A stretch of 64,000 bases of DNA from Sipunculus nudus. Its lineage: Eukaryota; Annelida; Sipuncula; Golfingiida; Sipunculidae. The stretch is from positions 39,914,527 to 39,978,526 of the forward strand of contig CM049308.1 of NCBI GenBank assembly GCA_026874595.1, in the 5' to 3' direction. A program made the translations under genes and the position numbers. This document shows positions 22,700 to 34,179 of the stretch, piece by piece. The notes under the pieces are model-generated. The model saw only the letters and a program-made list of their open reading frames with translations. It made no database searches and was not told the DNA's origin. Numbering within the stretch: the first letter of the stretch is position 1; each line of letters opens with the position of its first letter.

Positions 22700-22925
22700 T
22701 CAAAACTTGGCGTGTACGCTCCTCGCGCGGCGGTTATACACCGCAGATCTCCCTTAGTTTTAACCGCTGCTTTGTATGGCAAGATTCTCTGGGTTCCACC
22801 ACCAGGGTAAGCACAGGGCAAAGAATTGTATTCAGATCAATGAGAACTTCGTATGGCATAGTGCTTCAAAATTCAAGTTTTTATCATGCGACACCCGCTC
22901 TCGTTGGTCTGATTCTAGGGCCTCT
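22700..22925 (+). repeat. CCAAT-rich dispersed repeat, copy 1
   Basis: Inverted homologue of 34180-34545. Shared landmarks on the plus strand here are TACGCTCCTCGC, CGGTTATACAC, AACCGCTGCTTTGTAT, GCACAG-GCAAAGAATTGTA, GCGACACCCGCTCTCGTTGG (20 bases) and TCTGATTCT. A plus-strand frame over its right end is a by-product. Confidence 0.65.
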
Positions 22926-23202
22926 GCTAGAACCGTTTTTTGAAAAATACGAAATCACAATATTTAAGAACATAATGAAATTTAAAAAACTAAACCTTTT
23001 CGAAACGTCTATGAATGCCATACACGCCTATATTTCGTGATCCCTTTGCTTGACATCCTGAAATTATTGTTTACGGCTTTTTATCAGAATGTATTATCAT
23101 TAACTTATAGCTGATTGTGACTGGCAGTTTTCCTTGTCAATTTACCTGTTACATCGCTTTAAACCTCACGTATAATTTTTTTATAATTTTAGAAAGATAT
23201 TA

Positions 23203-23363
23203 CAGTAAAACTTTGAAATTACGACCACAAAAAGGACCTCGATAAAGCAGTTGCATTTGCGAGGTATTATGTAAAGTGCAAAAAACAACTGGAACCGTTA
23301 AAAAGTACCCGTTGTTTTGAGGTTGTCGCTAAACTGAGGTGGAAATAAGTTAAGGTTTAACTG
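23203..23363. mobile_element. 161-bp MITE with TA target duplication
   Basis: Terminal repeats CAGTAAAACTTTGAAATTA and, on the other strand at the right end, CAGTTAAACCTTAACTTA are flanked by TA at 23201-23202 and 23364-23365. The interior includes ACGACCAC and GAGGTTGTCGCTAAACTGAGG. Terminal CAGT with TA duplication fits Tc1/mariner-type non-autonomous elements. A related copy lies at 33971-34135. Confidence 0.75.
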
Positions 23364-23540
23364 TATAATGAAATAAATCACACACCCACACATACACACA
23401 CGAAAGAGTTTTGGACCTATTCCTCAGCCTTTTTGAAGGAGGAAGTAGAGGAACAGTTTGAGTTCCTGCTTTCGGGTAGGTAAAACAAGAATTCGCTTCT
23501 GGAAGACGAAGATTAAGAAAAGAGCGTTTAGAAAGATACA

Positions 23541-23556
23541 GGGGGGGGGGGGGGGG
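23541..23556. repeat. G16 homopolymer
   Basis: Uninterrupted run of 16 G. Confidence 0.95.
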
Positions 23557-23559
23557 TAT

Positions 23560-24700
23560 GTTTATGAGTTGACCTCGTTAATCCCAGCAAAAGTGGTTTA
23601 CTTAGTCTAATGTTCAGCCTTCACCTTGAGACTGGTGTAAATCAACTGGTAAGACTGGCCTTTACGGTAAGCACTCTGTGAACTTGGTATTCATTTGATG
23701 TACGCCGATGATATGGGGATGGTGCACGGCTTAACCATAATCCTTTATGCTTGGACGAGACACTGGTGGCCATGTGTTAATGTTATGGGTTTGCTGGATT
23801 GGGCATTTCGACACAGAAAACGCTACACTGCTGGCTTAAAAGCCTACCCATGTAACCTGGCCGCTTAAGGGTTCCTCATAAACAAGGCAATTTCAAGATC
23901 ACCAAGAGTTCATTCCGAAATTTTCCCCACAATATAATTAAATAATTTAATTTAGGATATGTGCTGTGGGGAAATAGTGAAATATACATTGATTCATAAA
24001 CCCATCTTTCTAAATGCCATTTTCCACTTATAAATACATAAGTATTTCGGGGGTTTGACGACTTCAAGTAAAAGTTTGTGGAACCAGAAAAAATGCAAGT
24101 CAAAGAATGTTGTTTTATTGTGGTTTAAGGAACATACATCTTATTTTAATTAAGGTGTTTCCAGCGCGACCAAGAAAAACTCCTGAACATAGATTATTAT
24201 ATTTTTAATAAAAGGATTCCAGGTTACAATTGCAAAACTGACGGTGTTCCAACGGAAAATACAACATATGGAAAGATATATTTACACTTTTCATTGGGTC
24301 TTTTAGGACACACAGAATTTTATTTTTTGATAATATTGCGTGCGAACGAGATTTGCACATTTTGTGTGCCCTCTACCAGCCACCGTACACTCCTTACAAC
24401 GTGGTTAAACGCTACATTCGTTCTACAACTTGTTGCTCGTAACCAGTGCTTGCTGTAGCAGGGTTTGATGGCTTTCGCCACCAGCCGACCGTATCAGAGC
24501 CAAGAATGTTTCATCCAATCAGATTACAGCAAATTTCAAGCATGATGAACCATATTCCAATCCCACTGGTCTAAACATTCTTGCCCCCGTTTTCTTGCCG
24601 TCTTGTAGCGAGATCCTGTCAACCCTAAAAAAGCAAGCAGGATTTACAGGGGGGTTTACCAGGCGAATGCACGTATATACATCACTCTGGGAGTAGTGCA
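23560..24700. other. intron sequence, nothing recognised
   Basis: No exon-like segment, no clear repeat family. Confidence 0.45.
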
Positions 24701-24867
24701 GTGAAAACCAGGGGTGTTAGACTCGAATCCATTTTTTAGGGACTTGAGGGTCCCTGACTTGGATTCGGAGGTAAAAAAATAAATCACATTTTAAAGACTT
24801 GCCAACAGAATAACCAACAGAATATTACAAAATAATAACACTATACAGTATATAACAAGCTTTGTTG

Positions 24868-25711
24868 CAACCACTATTGTAATAACGTTCACTATTGTAA
24901 TAATTATTACAATAGTGGTTGGTAAGGGCCATTTTTTGCCAACCACTATTGTTATAACGGTCACTATTGTAATAATTATTACAATAGTGGTTGCAATGCA
25001 ACCAATATTTAATAATTTTTTATTAAAATAGTGGTTGATATGGCAGGCGGAAAATTTTCGTAGATTTGTTGAGATTCTTCCAAACAAATGACGTTTCCGG
25101 AAAAAAAAACCCACAATTCTTACTCTGTCTCCCCAAAAACGCATCAGTTTGTATTTCATATGTTATTACACTAGTGAACTTTATTACATTAGTGACCGTG
25201 TCGAGAAACCACTATTGTAATAACGGTCACTATTGTAATAAAACCTAGCGGCCACCTTTATTTCACCACTGAAGAAATAATTCTATGGTCGTTCATCTTG
25301 AAATGCCACCATTGTTTTAAATTTGAGTTCAATTCTAAAATGCTGCAGAGTTGTGGTATTCCAAACTTTATAATCACTCCTACATCATTAATTATAGCAA
25401 TTACGAAAATTATTACAATAGTGAACGTTATTACAATAGTGACCGTGTCGAGCAACCACTATTGTAATAACGGTCCCTATTGTAATAAAAACTAGCCGAT
25501 ACTTTCATCTCACCACAGAAGAAATAATTTCCCTAATATATCATCTTGAAATGCCTCCATCTTTTTATATTTGTGTTCAAGTGTAAAATGCTGGGGAAAT
25601 TATAGTATTCCAAACGTTGTAATCCATCCGTACTCAATAACTTATTCTTTAACGAAATTTATTACAATGGTGTACGTTATTACAATAGTGACCGTGTCGA
25701 GCAACCACTAT
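24868..25711. repeat. tandem array of ~248-bp units built on CACTATTGTAATAA
   Basis: A 14-bp motif CACTATTGTAATAA recurs many times in both orientations. At 24890-24917 and again at 24962-24989 it forms a perfect 28-bp palindrome. To the right, GACCGTGTCGAG starts at 25194, 25441 and 25690, giving unit lengths of 247 and 249 bp, with near-identical junctions (CAACCACTATTGTAATAACG) and diverged interiors (TCACC-CTGAAGAAATAATT, TCATCTTGAAATGCC-CCAT). The array starts where the parent repeat's AAGCTTTG breaks off. Confidence 0.85.
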
Positions 25712-26388
25712 TGTTAACAAATAACCATAATTTATTCCTAAAACAACCCTAACAATACAATACACTAAATCAATACAATTATACAGTAAAACAGCCGTAT
25801 AGTAACAAGTCAATACAATTACACAGAAAAATAACGTGCACAGTACCTGGATACCAACACTGTCACCAGGATAAGTCCTTGAAATGTAAACTCTCGGAGA
25901 ATGACAGTCCTGTGGAAAGTTCTTGCAACAACCCAGAAAGTAAACTGAAGTCCAAATGTATAAAATCCAGGAGAAAGTCTTTGAAAATCTATAATTGCCG
26001 CATAAGTCGGATAAGGTCATAGAATCTGACACACGCTTCTGCGTCCACTAAAATCTTCTCTGCTCTCTCTCCCCTACCGTTCTAAAACACACCCCTTTAT
26101 ATACATTCACACCTCAAGCCGAGAATTTTCCACTTCTCGAACAGTCTATAAGATCTTGCAGAACACAGTCTACACCCGTTTCAGGAATTCTCTAGAAAAA
26201 CAGCGCTGTGTATCTCCACATACCAGGCTCATCACGTGACCCACGACCAAGCGTGAAAACCCAAGGCTAAACATGACAACGACAGTTCATTCAGTACGGA
26301 TTAAACATAGAATGTAATACGCGGCCAGACACGAGTGCCACAACAGGAGTAACGCCCGTGTCACATAATAAAAAGAGCACTTGTAACA
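25712..26388 (-). mobile_element. solo LTR, 677 bp
   Basis: Read on the minus strand it starts TGTTACAAG and ends TTTGTTAACA, so the ends are the TGTTA/TAACA pair usual for Gypsy-type LTRs. A TATATAAAGG promoter box lies near 26100 and AATAAA near 25735, about 20 bp before the end, giving U3, R and U5 in order. No internal region, primer-binding site or second LTR flanks it. Five-base flanks (ACTAT left, ACATG right) do not match, so no target duplication remains. A fragment of the same family is at 7811-7949. Clade is inferred from the ends only. Confidence 0.75.
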
Positions 26389-26599
26389 ACATGATAATCT
26401 GAAATTTCCGTTTTAAATAGCATTTTAAGGATATTTGTTTTGGAATCGGACTTGGACTCGGATTCCAAATGATTCGGAATCGAAGAAGTTGGACTTGGAC
26501 TCGAACATCAAGGACTTGGACTCAAGTGGCCAGGACTCAGATTTGCACTCGGACTTGGATGGTGGGGACACGACTCCATGAAAAATCTCGCTCTGTGGA

Positions 26600-27040
26600 G
26601 AGCTCCCAAGCTATACAATATAAACACACCTAAGTGTAACAATACTAAATCAAGACAAGTCTTGTACGGTGTTATTTAAACATTTATTCAACGAATTACA
26701 TGTGCAGGTGGGCTGGTGTAATAACAAGTTGACAGTGGAACACGACACCGTGTCATCAAGCTATTATTGTACTTCGAAACATTAGCAAAAACTTCAAAAG
26801 CTCTAACTGTGGTTTGTATTAAGTTGCTGTCTGACATCGATGACACTGCTCGTTTGTACTTTCAGCCTGCTATCCCCGGGTGATGCTGTTGCGATGCTAT
26901 CAAGACATTGACCTGTATCATAGTCTGCGAACACTTGCAACTGCTTTAGCTGGTGGAACAAGATTAAAAAGTTAAAATCAAAGAGGGCGCCCGGAGGGGA
27001 TAATCCCGTCCTTTCGGATATACCTTTTTTTACTGAATTC
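26600..27040. other. intron sequence, nothing recognised
   Basis: No exon signals. The minus-strand frame at 26803-27051 has no supporting context. Confidence 0.4.
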
Positions 27041-27044
27041 TGCA

Positions 27045-27170
27045 ATTTCATTTTTTATTTTTATTTTTTTTTTGGAGGGGGGGGGGGAGGGGGAAGAGGA
27101 TATTAGATCGTCGTTGTAAAGTTTAAACCACCCATCCCAGAAATCCTAAAACCGCCCCTGAGAAAATTAT
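27045..27170. mobile_element. possible GGCGGATC-family remnant
   Basis: A G-rich run (GGAGGGGGGGGGGGAGGGGG near 27075) followed by AGAAATCCTAAAACCGCCCC resembles the right end of the 39.1 kb copy (AAAATCCTGAATCCGCCC). Weak. Confidence 0.3.
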
Positions 27171-27179
27171 AAGAAGCCT

Positions 27180-29100
27180 GCAATGGCACATTAACCGGAG
27201 TGGTCAAAATTAGATTTGAAAAAGAAAAAAAAAAGAAAAAAAGACTTCAAAAGTTCATCGAAGCTAACAGGCACTCTTATAACTATGAAAATAGGTATCT
27301 TTGGGAACCCGCGATGCCAGAGTGAGGGAGCTCTGATATGAAATTCTTCCGGGATTTAATGTAGATTTTTCTTATGGAAGAAAAAGTCATTTTGACACTC
27401 CCTGGAGCAGGTGTACACGCAAACATTGTCAGCTTGCGACAGTTCGGTGAGCCTGTGGAGAGTTACTAATGAACTGTTAGCATTTGCAATACCAGAAACT
27501 ATGGGATTATGCGTGACTAACAGTCGCTTAATGTATTCCAAAGCAAGTGGTTTAATTGTCATGTGGTTACAGCAGTCGCAGCGCAGGATCAATGCATCGA
27601 AACATATCACTAGTGGCAAGCAAGCGTTTGTCCCACCGGATTAAAGCTACATAAATGATCGAAATGAAGCAGATGCAGTAGCACTTATTCCCTTTACTAA
27701 CCATCTTTCTGCAAATAGTATATACTCCCAAAAATATATTCTTAAAAAATCTATTTTCTGAAAGTGTGCAATATTTTACATGTTTTAATATTAGCTTACA
27801 CAAGTAATATGTATATAATTGGCAGCCGTTCAATTTATTTCTATTCTGAACCGATGTGAATACTGTATAAGGGTGGAAAACAAATAAATCTTAAAGTATA
27901 TTTTTATTCACACATTGCTCATAGTAAACGACTTCACTGCAATATACCGAACTTTATTGTGGAGACCTAATTCAACATGTCACATTGAGTATAATAACAT
28001 GATATGGTTGACATATTTTAGGAATAAATAAACATACATATATGTTATTCATCTGTGCTCAAACGCAACCACGAATGCAGGGCACCACTTAAAGTATACA
28101 ATATTTATATAATGCGCACTAATGCTTAATTCCCATGTGAATAATAAATCTATTATAACAAAAAAAAAACTTGATGGTGCTTTGTTGAGTGCAAAGGAGA
28201 ACACATTATTTGTGGGGATGCTTCGTGGCTACCCTTTCCTTATAGCGTTGAAAATATCGTTCAGGTTCCTGGGATTCTAATTAAACTGTTTCTAGGATGG
28301 ACTATGACGATCATGTCAGTGTCTATGTTATTCAGAATGACAGTGAGTTCTCACTATCATTATCTATGTTGAATTATACCATGTATCATCATTTAATTAC
28401 ATACAGTTTATGTGCTTTTTGGGGTGGGTTTGACATTTAAAAACAAAGTTTGATATGTAAATTGTACAAACAAAGTTGTACACGGGATGTTTGGTTGATG
28501 AATGAAATATTTACGGTACCCATCCTGTTCAAATTTCAATCAATTGCATGTAAATTGCATATTATTACACTTCTGTTTTTATCAATCTGTTATTTTCGAC
28601 AAACAATAACATCTGGATGTAAAGTGCAGATTGGTTTTAACAGAAATGATGAGATTCTGTAGCGGGTGATACTGTCCTATCAATCTCGCTTGGATAATTG
28701 CAGGACCGAGTTCTGAAAAAGAATAGAAGAGCCCTTTATTAGAGTTTTGTATTGCTGCTCGTGCCCATATCAATTTGACATTTAATTCAGCAGGTTCTAA
28801 TTACATAAAATCCCTTTTCCAGATGGAAAGCGTCATGTTATTTGTTGAAGGAGAACACAACATTGTTAGATCTGAATTGATTTTGCCATAAACTAAGTTG
28901 ATAATGATTTTGTATTTGTCTCATTTAATCATCTTATTTTGTTTTCAATTTAAATTGTCCTTACTTTTTTATACTTCAGTCAGATAATCAATTTGAAAGG
29001 AAGTAAAAATATTAAAGCAATCAGTTTAATAGGCTTTTCTCCATTTTTTTACATTTGAATTAACATACATCAACTACATCAATGGATGATGGGCCGAATT
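27180..29100. other. intron sequence, no gene confirmed
   Basis: AT-rich. A minus-strand frame at 27356-27619 has a vaguely immunoglobulin-like Cys pattern but no splice support (see rejected items). Confidence 0.4.
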
Positions 29101-29261
29101 TTCCATTAACGACATATTATATCAGTGGCATGAAAACACAAACAAAACAGGTACATTTCAAGATGGAATTTAGGTATATTTTAGGAATGTGAAAACATGT
29201 AATAGTAAAGATTAAGGACTTTATTACATTGAAATATTTAAAACATAGTTTGAAAGTGTAC

Positions 29262-29420
29262 CTTCTTGTTGACCGTTTCCGGTTCTCGTTTGCGCATGTC
29301 CTGTGCTCCTGCCTCGTCCAGTTCCGGGTTCTGGTTTTCCATTCGTCGACGTAGAACATTAACTGGCGGGATCACGCGTTTCTTGGCAACGACCTTGGCA
29401 TTCTTGTCGCCTTGTGATGC
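29262..29420 (-). CDS. exon of an unidentified acidic-protein gene (basic C-terminal part)
   Basis: Acceptor TTATCTATTATTGCAG (AG at 29422-29421) and donor AAGAAG/GTACAC bound 159 nt, phase 0 at both ends, so the exon can be skipped without breaking the frame. It encodes 53 residues and its composition differs from the upstream exons: basic clusters KNAKVVAKKRV and VLRRRME, a proline-containing IPPVN, then a charged segment with DMRKREPETVNKK that is probably helical. Codons here are richer in G+C (for example CCG, CGC) than the introns around it, as expected for real coding sequence. The basic runs could be a nuclear-localisation or RNA/membrane-binding patch; no domain is recognised. Confidence 0.75.
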
Positions 29421-29499
29421 CTGCAATAATAGATAACTAAAATTAATAATCAATAATATCCCTTTTATCTTCATATATAGTTTTCTTGACAATTTTCAA

Positions 29500-30110
29500 G
29501 ATATTTTCATGTAACGTGTCATAAGGGCGTGGAAAGACCTTGCGATACCTTCTCAATGGACCATTGACCAGTTAGTCGGTCACGCTTTATATCCAGCGGT
29601 CTGTTGAAGTTAGATGAATTAAGTCATGTTGGTGACTTGAGCCCAGAGCCCAGAGTCACTATGGTTACCATGATGACGTTACAATGTAACAATGGTAGTT
29701 AGACTAGCTACTGGGCTAAAGTTCAACAGGCCCCAGGTTGGCAATAACTGAATGACCAACATTTTACCCGAGAAAGATCCCAGTATTGCGATCGTCACAC
29801 TTAAACATTCTCCGTTTAGTTAGCCGCCAACTATCCCCTTTTTTGTTCATAAAATCATTTGGTATGCCTGCAACTGTGTGATGGTATAAGATGAGCTATA
29901 CAATTTTCTCTCATTTCGTGCAAACTTTATTATTACTGGCTGAGAAATGTTGTTTTGAAAGTATAACGGCCAGGTCAATCTATAAGAAGAACTGTGGCAA
30001 TCACTGCATGTTTTAACGTGCAATTGACCTCTGTCTGTGCAGTTATGAGTGATAAGTGAAACAATTATAATTAATCAATTCTAATAAATTTTCGAATGCA
30101 CTACATCGCC
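29500..30110. other. intron sequence, nothing recognised
   Basis: No exon or repeat recognised, apart from a short GAGCCCAGAGCCCAGAG duplication near 29640. Confidence 0.45.
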
Positions 30111-30117
30111 TAAGCTA

Positions 30118-30400
30118 GGTAAAGCTAAAGAAGGAAACGTTGGCGCTCGAGCGCTGTAGTTAGGAAGTTATGGACCCCCGCCCCCTGCCCTCTTTAAGTA
30201 ACGAAAAAATTATATCTAAGTCAATGTTTAATCATTATCTAAACACTATTAGGCCCAAAGATAAGGAGAAATTCAGAGAAGATATATATGTAAAGCTAAG
30301 GTCTATAAATATGTAATTGATAAAAGGCCAGATCCAGCTTATTTAACAAGGCTGTTTGTATAGTGGGTGTGATGTTAGTCTCTTTCTACATGGACTACAT
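30118..30400 (+). repeat. dispersed repeat, direct pair with 19035-19320
   Basis: Second copy of the family described at 19.0 kb, with GTTGGCGCTCGAGCGC, GGACCCCCGCCCCC, ACTATTAGGCCCAAAG and GGTGTGATGTTAGTCTCT in the same order. Confidence 0.65.
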
Positions 30401-30409
30401 TACCTACGT

Positions 30410-32950
30410 CAGTACATTTTTACCTACGCCGCTGGTGTATGAGGAAGCCGCAGCGCAATGTGGGGATAAGATTGTGACGCCCATATTCTCTTAACATTAC
30501 AGTCGTACTCATGTGAGTCCGAGTCTGTGCAGTGTGAAGTCCCCTTCATTAAGCTTCATGATTTTCGTAGTCACGCAAATAGAAGCAGTTCCTGAAGTTG
30601 TCCTTTCTATGGGCGTCTTTAGTTAATAATAAGTGAACAGAGACAAAGACTTTCCTATAGGGTAATCTGTTTTAATTTTTAAATTAGTTAAATTAGATTT
30701 AGGTACATGTAAGTTTCACCCCCTTTGTTATGGCCCGAAACCCTGGGCAAGTTTGCTGGTCCCCACTAATCGTCACTTCATCTTATTTATGATTTAAGAC
30801 AGGGGAAAATTAAACATATCACTGGTGGTTATTCCTCTGTGTGGAGAATTCTCGTTGTTTTCCATACTTTACTACAATTAAGCCACTCGCTCGAAAACAA
30901 ACACTTTTCATAACCAAAAATAATACCCAGTGGTAGTAAGAAACGGTAGAAGTTACAATTGTAACGTACAATTATGACGTAGTACACATGTATTTCATGG
31001 TCTCACTAATTAATGAGTGAGAAATGAAATACACGTGTACATTGAAATAAATACTCAAAGGAAAGAGTAATGTTTAATGCAAGTCCAAACCATACAAATG
31101 ACAGTTTTCATCTTTATGTTAACCTAACAAAATGTCTAACCGCGGCCCGAACATTAACCTCATGATAAACCCCAAACCAAGAGCCGGGCTAAAACATGCT
31201 CTCCTCACGACGATCACGAGGCAAAAGTCAAAAGGGATTCCAGAACAACGCTGGTCAATCAACTCCTGAAAGTTATATCAACCTATCAAAACACTAGGCT
31301 GCAACATATCAAAGTTCAATCGTAACTACGCGAGTCTCAAGGCGGGTCTCAGGCGAAACACATTCAACAACATTTACCGTAAATCTTAAAGAAAAGCCCA
31401 AACTATTAAAGAAATACTGTAACTCGCAATAAAACCCCTTACTCGGTAATATATCCTCGAACAAGGCATTTTAGGTGAAGAATAATCTAGAGAGCAGACA
31501 GCGGATGTGCTTTCTTTTGACTTAGTGCTGATGCTTAGCTTTTTTGGCGTGGTGATTTATGAAGCCCAGTTTTTCGTATCCTGGCTTTTATTGTAGATAC
31601 CCATTCCCCGCAGTCACTTTATTGACAGTAAATTCATCACATGCGCATTATGTGAGATACAACGTGTAAGCGAAGTTCTCCATTAAATCTTTTAAGAAGG
31701 GTTTATTGAGATCATACATTGTCAGGCCAAAGCTCACGATTGGTTCGAAGGATGGTATGTAGTACCACGTTTTAAGGACATCTTTGCAAACGAACACTTT
31801 GAGCCATTTAAGATTAAAACGGGCACACCTGTGTACTATGGTAACTTATGTTATATGTCCATCCTTTTTCTTAGTGCTGTGCTTCTGCTTAGCGTAGGGA
31901 TAAATTATTATTCTCATAGAGGCCGGGGTATGTTTTTGGTTTCCTCATTATCATCTTCATCAATAATGTATCGGCATCTTGCCATTGTAATTTCATTTAA
32001 TTGCAGTCTCTAGGTTTTATTTTTAGAAGAGTGTTCTTTGATTTCTTGCATCTTTTAAATATTTAATTCCAGGCAAGGTCGCTAATTATTTTCTCATAAA
32101 TTTATTTGTCAAATCATTTATATTATATCCTAATGTAACTTCATTATACCATTTGCCTCATCTGTAGAAGGCCGGCTGCGTAAATGAAAGATTAATATAA
32201 AGTCATTCGATCACATATACCTTTTTCAGTTGTACCGTATATTACTAATGGGAGCTTCGAATCAATTACTATTCAAAGTAAAAATTACTTTCAACGTATA
32301 TAATACACCTCTGGCCTTAGAAACAATGTACATCTGTAGTCAATATGTCGATATAAAAGTATATGGGTTGGCCTTACAATATAGTCTTGTCTTATCTTAA
32401 GAATTCCAGAATAAGGATAGAAGATACTCATTCTTCTATGAGGACAATGCGAGAAACAATGAAACAATACTTCAGAGTACATCATTCCATCAAAAACTAA
32501 TTATAAAAATACCTTTTCTCCGACTCATTTCGCAAATGCAAAACTAGTGCACTAAAACATAAAGAACTCGTACTGCATAAGGCTGCATTTTGAGTTTTAT
32601 TATATAGGGTTCTTGGGCGCAGCTAGGTCTACATAAAATTGTTCTTCTGTACGGTCTCCAATTTTACGGTTTGGTTTATATGGAATGTATAGAATATACA
32701 TTTTTGATGGTAAAATTTTAACGGTTTGCCCGCAGTCTCGAAGTTCTGCTAGATTTAAATATGCCTACCATAGTTATATATCATTCTAATAAATTCCCTT
32801 AATATAAAAAGATTTCTTTGAATTTCTGACATTCTTGCAATTGTGATCACTTATCCCATGTTCAATTAATTGAAAAAGGCCCTTAGTGCAATACCAAACA
32901 GAATAATATGCGTTCATTTGAAAAGTATCCATGGTTCACTTTACCTCGCC
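30410..32950. other. intron sequence, nothing recognised
   Basis: Long AT-rich stretch within the 41.7-29.4 kb intron. Small frames only; no repeats recognised. Confidence 0.45.
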
Positions 32951-32959
32951 TAATTGAGA

Positions 32960-33260
32960 GCAATGTAAGAACTCAGCATTGAGCGGAATGAAGGGGGAAA
33001 TATTGCTGAGTCAAACGTAGCACGGGCCGATCCTGCTTTATCCATGCTCTCTTATTATCACTCTGAGTCACCAGACCACACATCAAAGCGCGCCCATTTT
33101 TTATCCGCCCGTGTTCATTTTCTAACCGATCTTTTAATCAATACACCTTTCCCCTTACGGCTCAAACTGACAGCTACTGGCGCCTTTTCTCAGCCGGGTT
33201 TCATGTTTTAATTTCTTTGATTCTTCTGCTATAAAAAAAGTCTATCAGAAGACACGGCAG
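32960..33260. promoter_or_regulatory. candidate intronic regulatory block
   Basis: Less AT-rich than its neighbours and rich in short transcription-factor-like words: ACATCAAAGC (TCF/LEF-like), CTGACAGCTA (MEIS-like), GCTGAGTCAA and CTCTGAGTCA (AP-1/MAF-like). No simple repeat and no family match elsewhere in the window. Whether it is conserved cannot be seen from one genome. Confidence 0.2.
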
Positions 33261-33269
33261 TACACCTGA

Positions 33270-33965
33270 GCTTTTGGATATGCTTCACCGTATCATATTT
33301 CCATTTGGTCAGAAGACATTTTCCGGTGGTGAAGAGAAGTTAATCACAGAGCAAAAGATCCCTGCACAACACTCACAATGAAACCTTTCCCAATCGAATT
33401 ATCCAAAAGGCAAACTTGACTTATATACTACAAAATGCAGTATACTATTTGAATTATGAATGCTTGACATAACTTATAGTAAAAGTTGCGAGTCTGGCCG
33501 AATAATGCATTACCTATTTGTATATCTACGTGACTTCCAACTATCAAGATATGTTGACCCAAGCAACAACAACAAAAAAACCTCGCATTAACATGGGGTA
33601 CCTCCATGTATACAACATTAACTCATTACAACTCACAAAATTAATATTTATCTTGATTTGCTAACGATATAAGTTGAAAGGTCTGGCAAGAAGAAGTGCG
33701 CACTTCCTAGGGTTATCTAATCGATCTTACAAGATTTATATACCCAACAAAACCTGTAAAACCTTAAATACAGTACATACTGTATGTCATATAAACCCCT
33801 GGGAGGGTTTAGTCATAGGTAGACATTTGTTAAATTTCTTCTTGTATCACTGTACATGATGCTATAATAAATAATCTCATTCATTCATATATTCTTTCAT
33901 ACAATCTTCTTTATATCTGATTCCCAAAGACCAAATACCATGGCGAACAATTAATCTTACTTTGT
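33270..33965. other. intron sequence, nothing recognised
   Basis: AT-rich, no exon-like segment. Confidence 0.4.
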
Positions 33966-33970
33966 TCGTA

Positions 33971-34135
33971 CTGTGGAACCTCGACATTTCGACCACCTAT
34001 GGGACCTGGATAGAGTGGTCACATTTTCGAGGTGGTCGTCTAAGCGGGGTTTAATATAAAGAGCAAAATAGAATTATGGCCGTAAAAGAGTGGTCGTTAT
34101 TTTAAGGTTGTCATTTAACTGAGGTGTATGAACAG
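33971..34135. mobile_element. MITE related to 23203-23363
   Basis: ACTGTGGAACCTCGACATTT, GACCACC, GAGGTGGTCGTCTAAGC and AGGTTGTCATTTAACTGAGG follow the order of the 23.2 kb element. The ends are less clear and no TA duplication could be fixed. Confidence 0.5.
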
Positions 34136-34179
34136 GTAGAGTTCCGTCAATTTAACTTCAAGTTTTTCAGTTTAACATG

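Larger units (their letters stand above)
24715..26590 (+). mobile_element. GGACTCG-family parent repeat, split by nested insertions
   Basis: The left part (24715-24866) with AATAATAACACTATACAGTA and ACAAGCTTTG, and the right part (26389-26590) with AACATGATAATCTGAAATTT and GACTTGGACTCG modules, align with the left and right halves of 46640-47090. Between them sit the CACTATTG array and the solo LTR. The parent therefore predates both insertions. Confidence 0.7.

Noticed and set aside
27356-27619. Minus-strand 87-codon frame with an immunoglobulin-like SSLVTL...YTC pattern
   Set aside because: No acceptor or donor bounds it, the Trp expected in an Ig fold is absent and spacing before the second Cys is wrong.
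32945-32971. 27-nt minus-strand micro-exon candidate (donor GGCGAG/GTAAAG, phase 0-0)
   Set aside because: It would fit between exons 41701-41771 and 29262-29420, but the acceptor is a weak GAG and such short candidates arise by chance.
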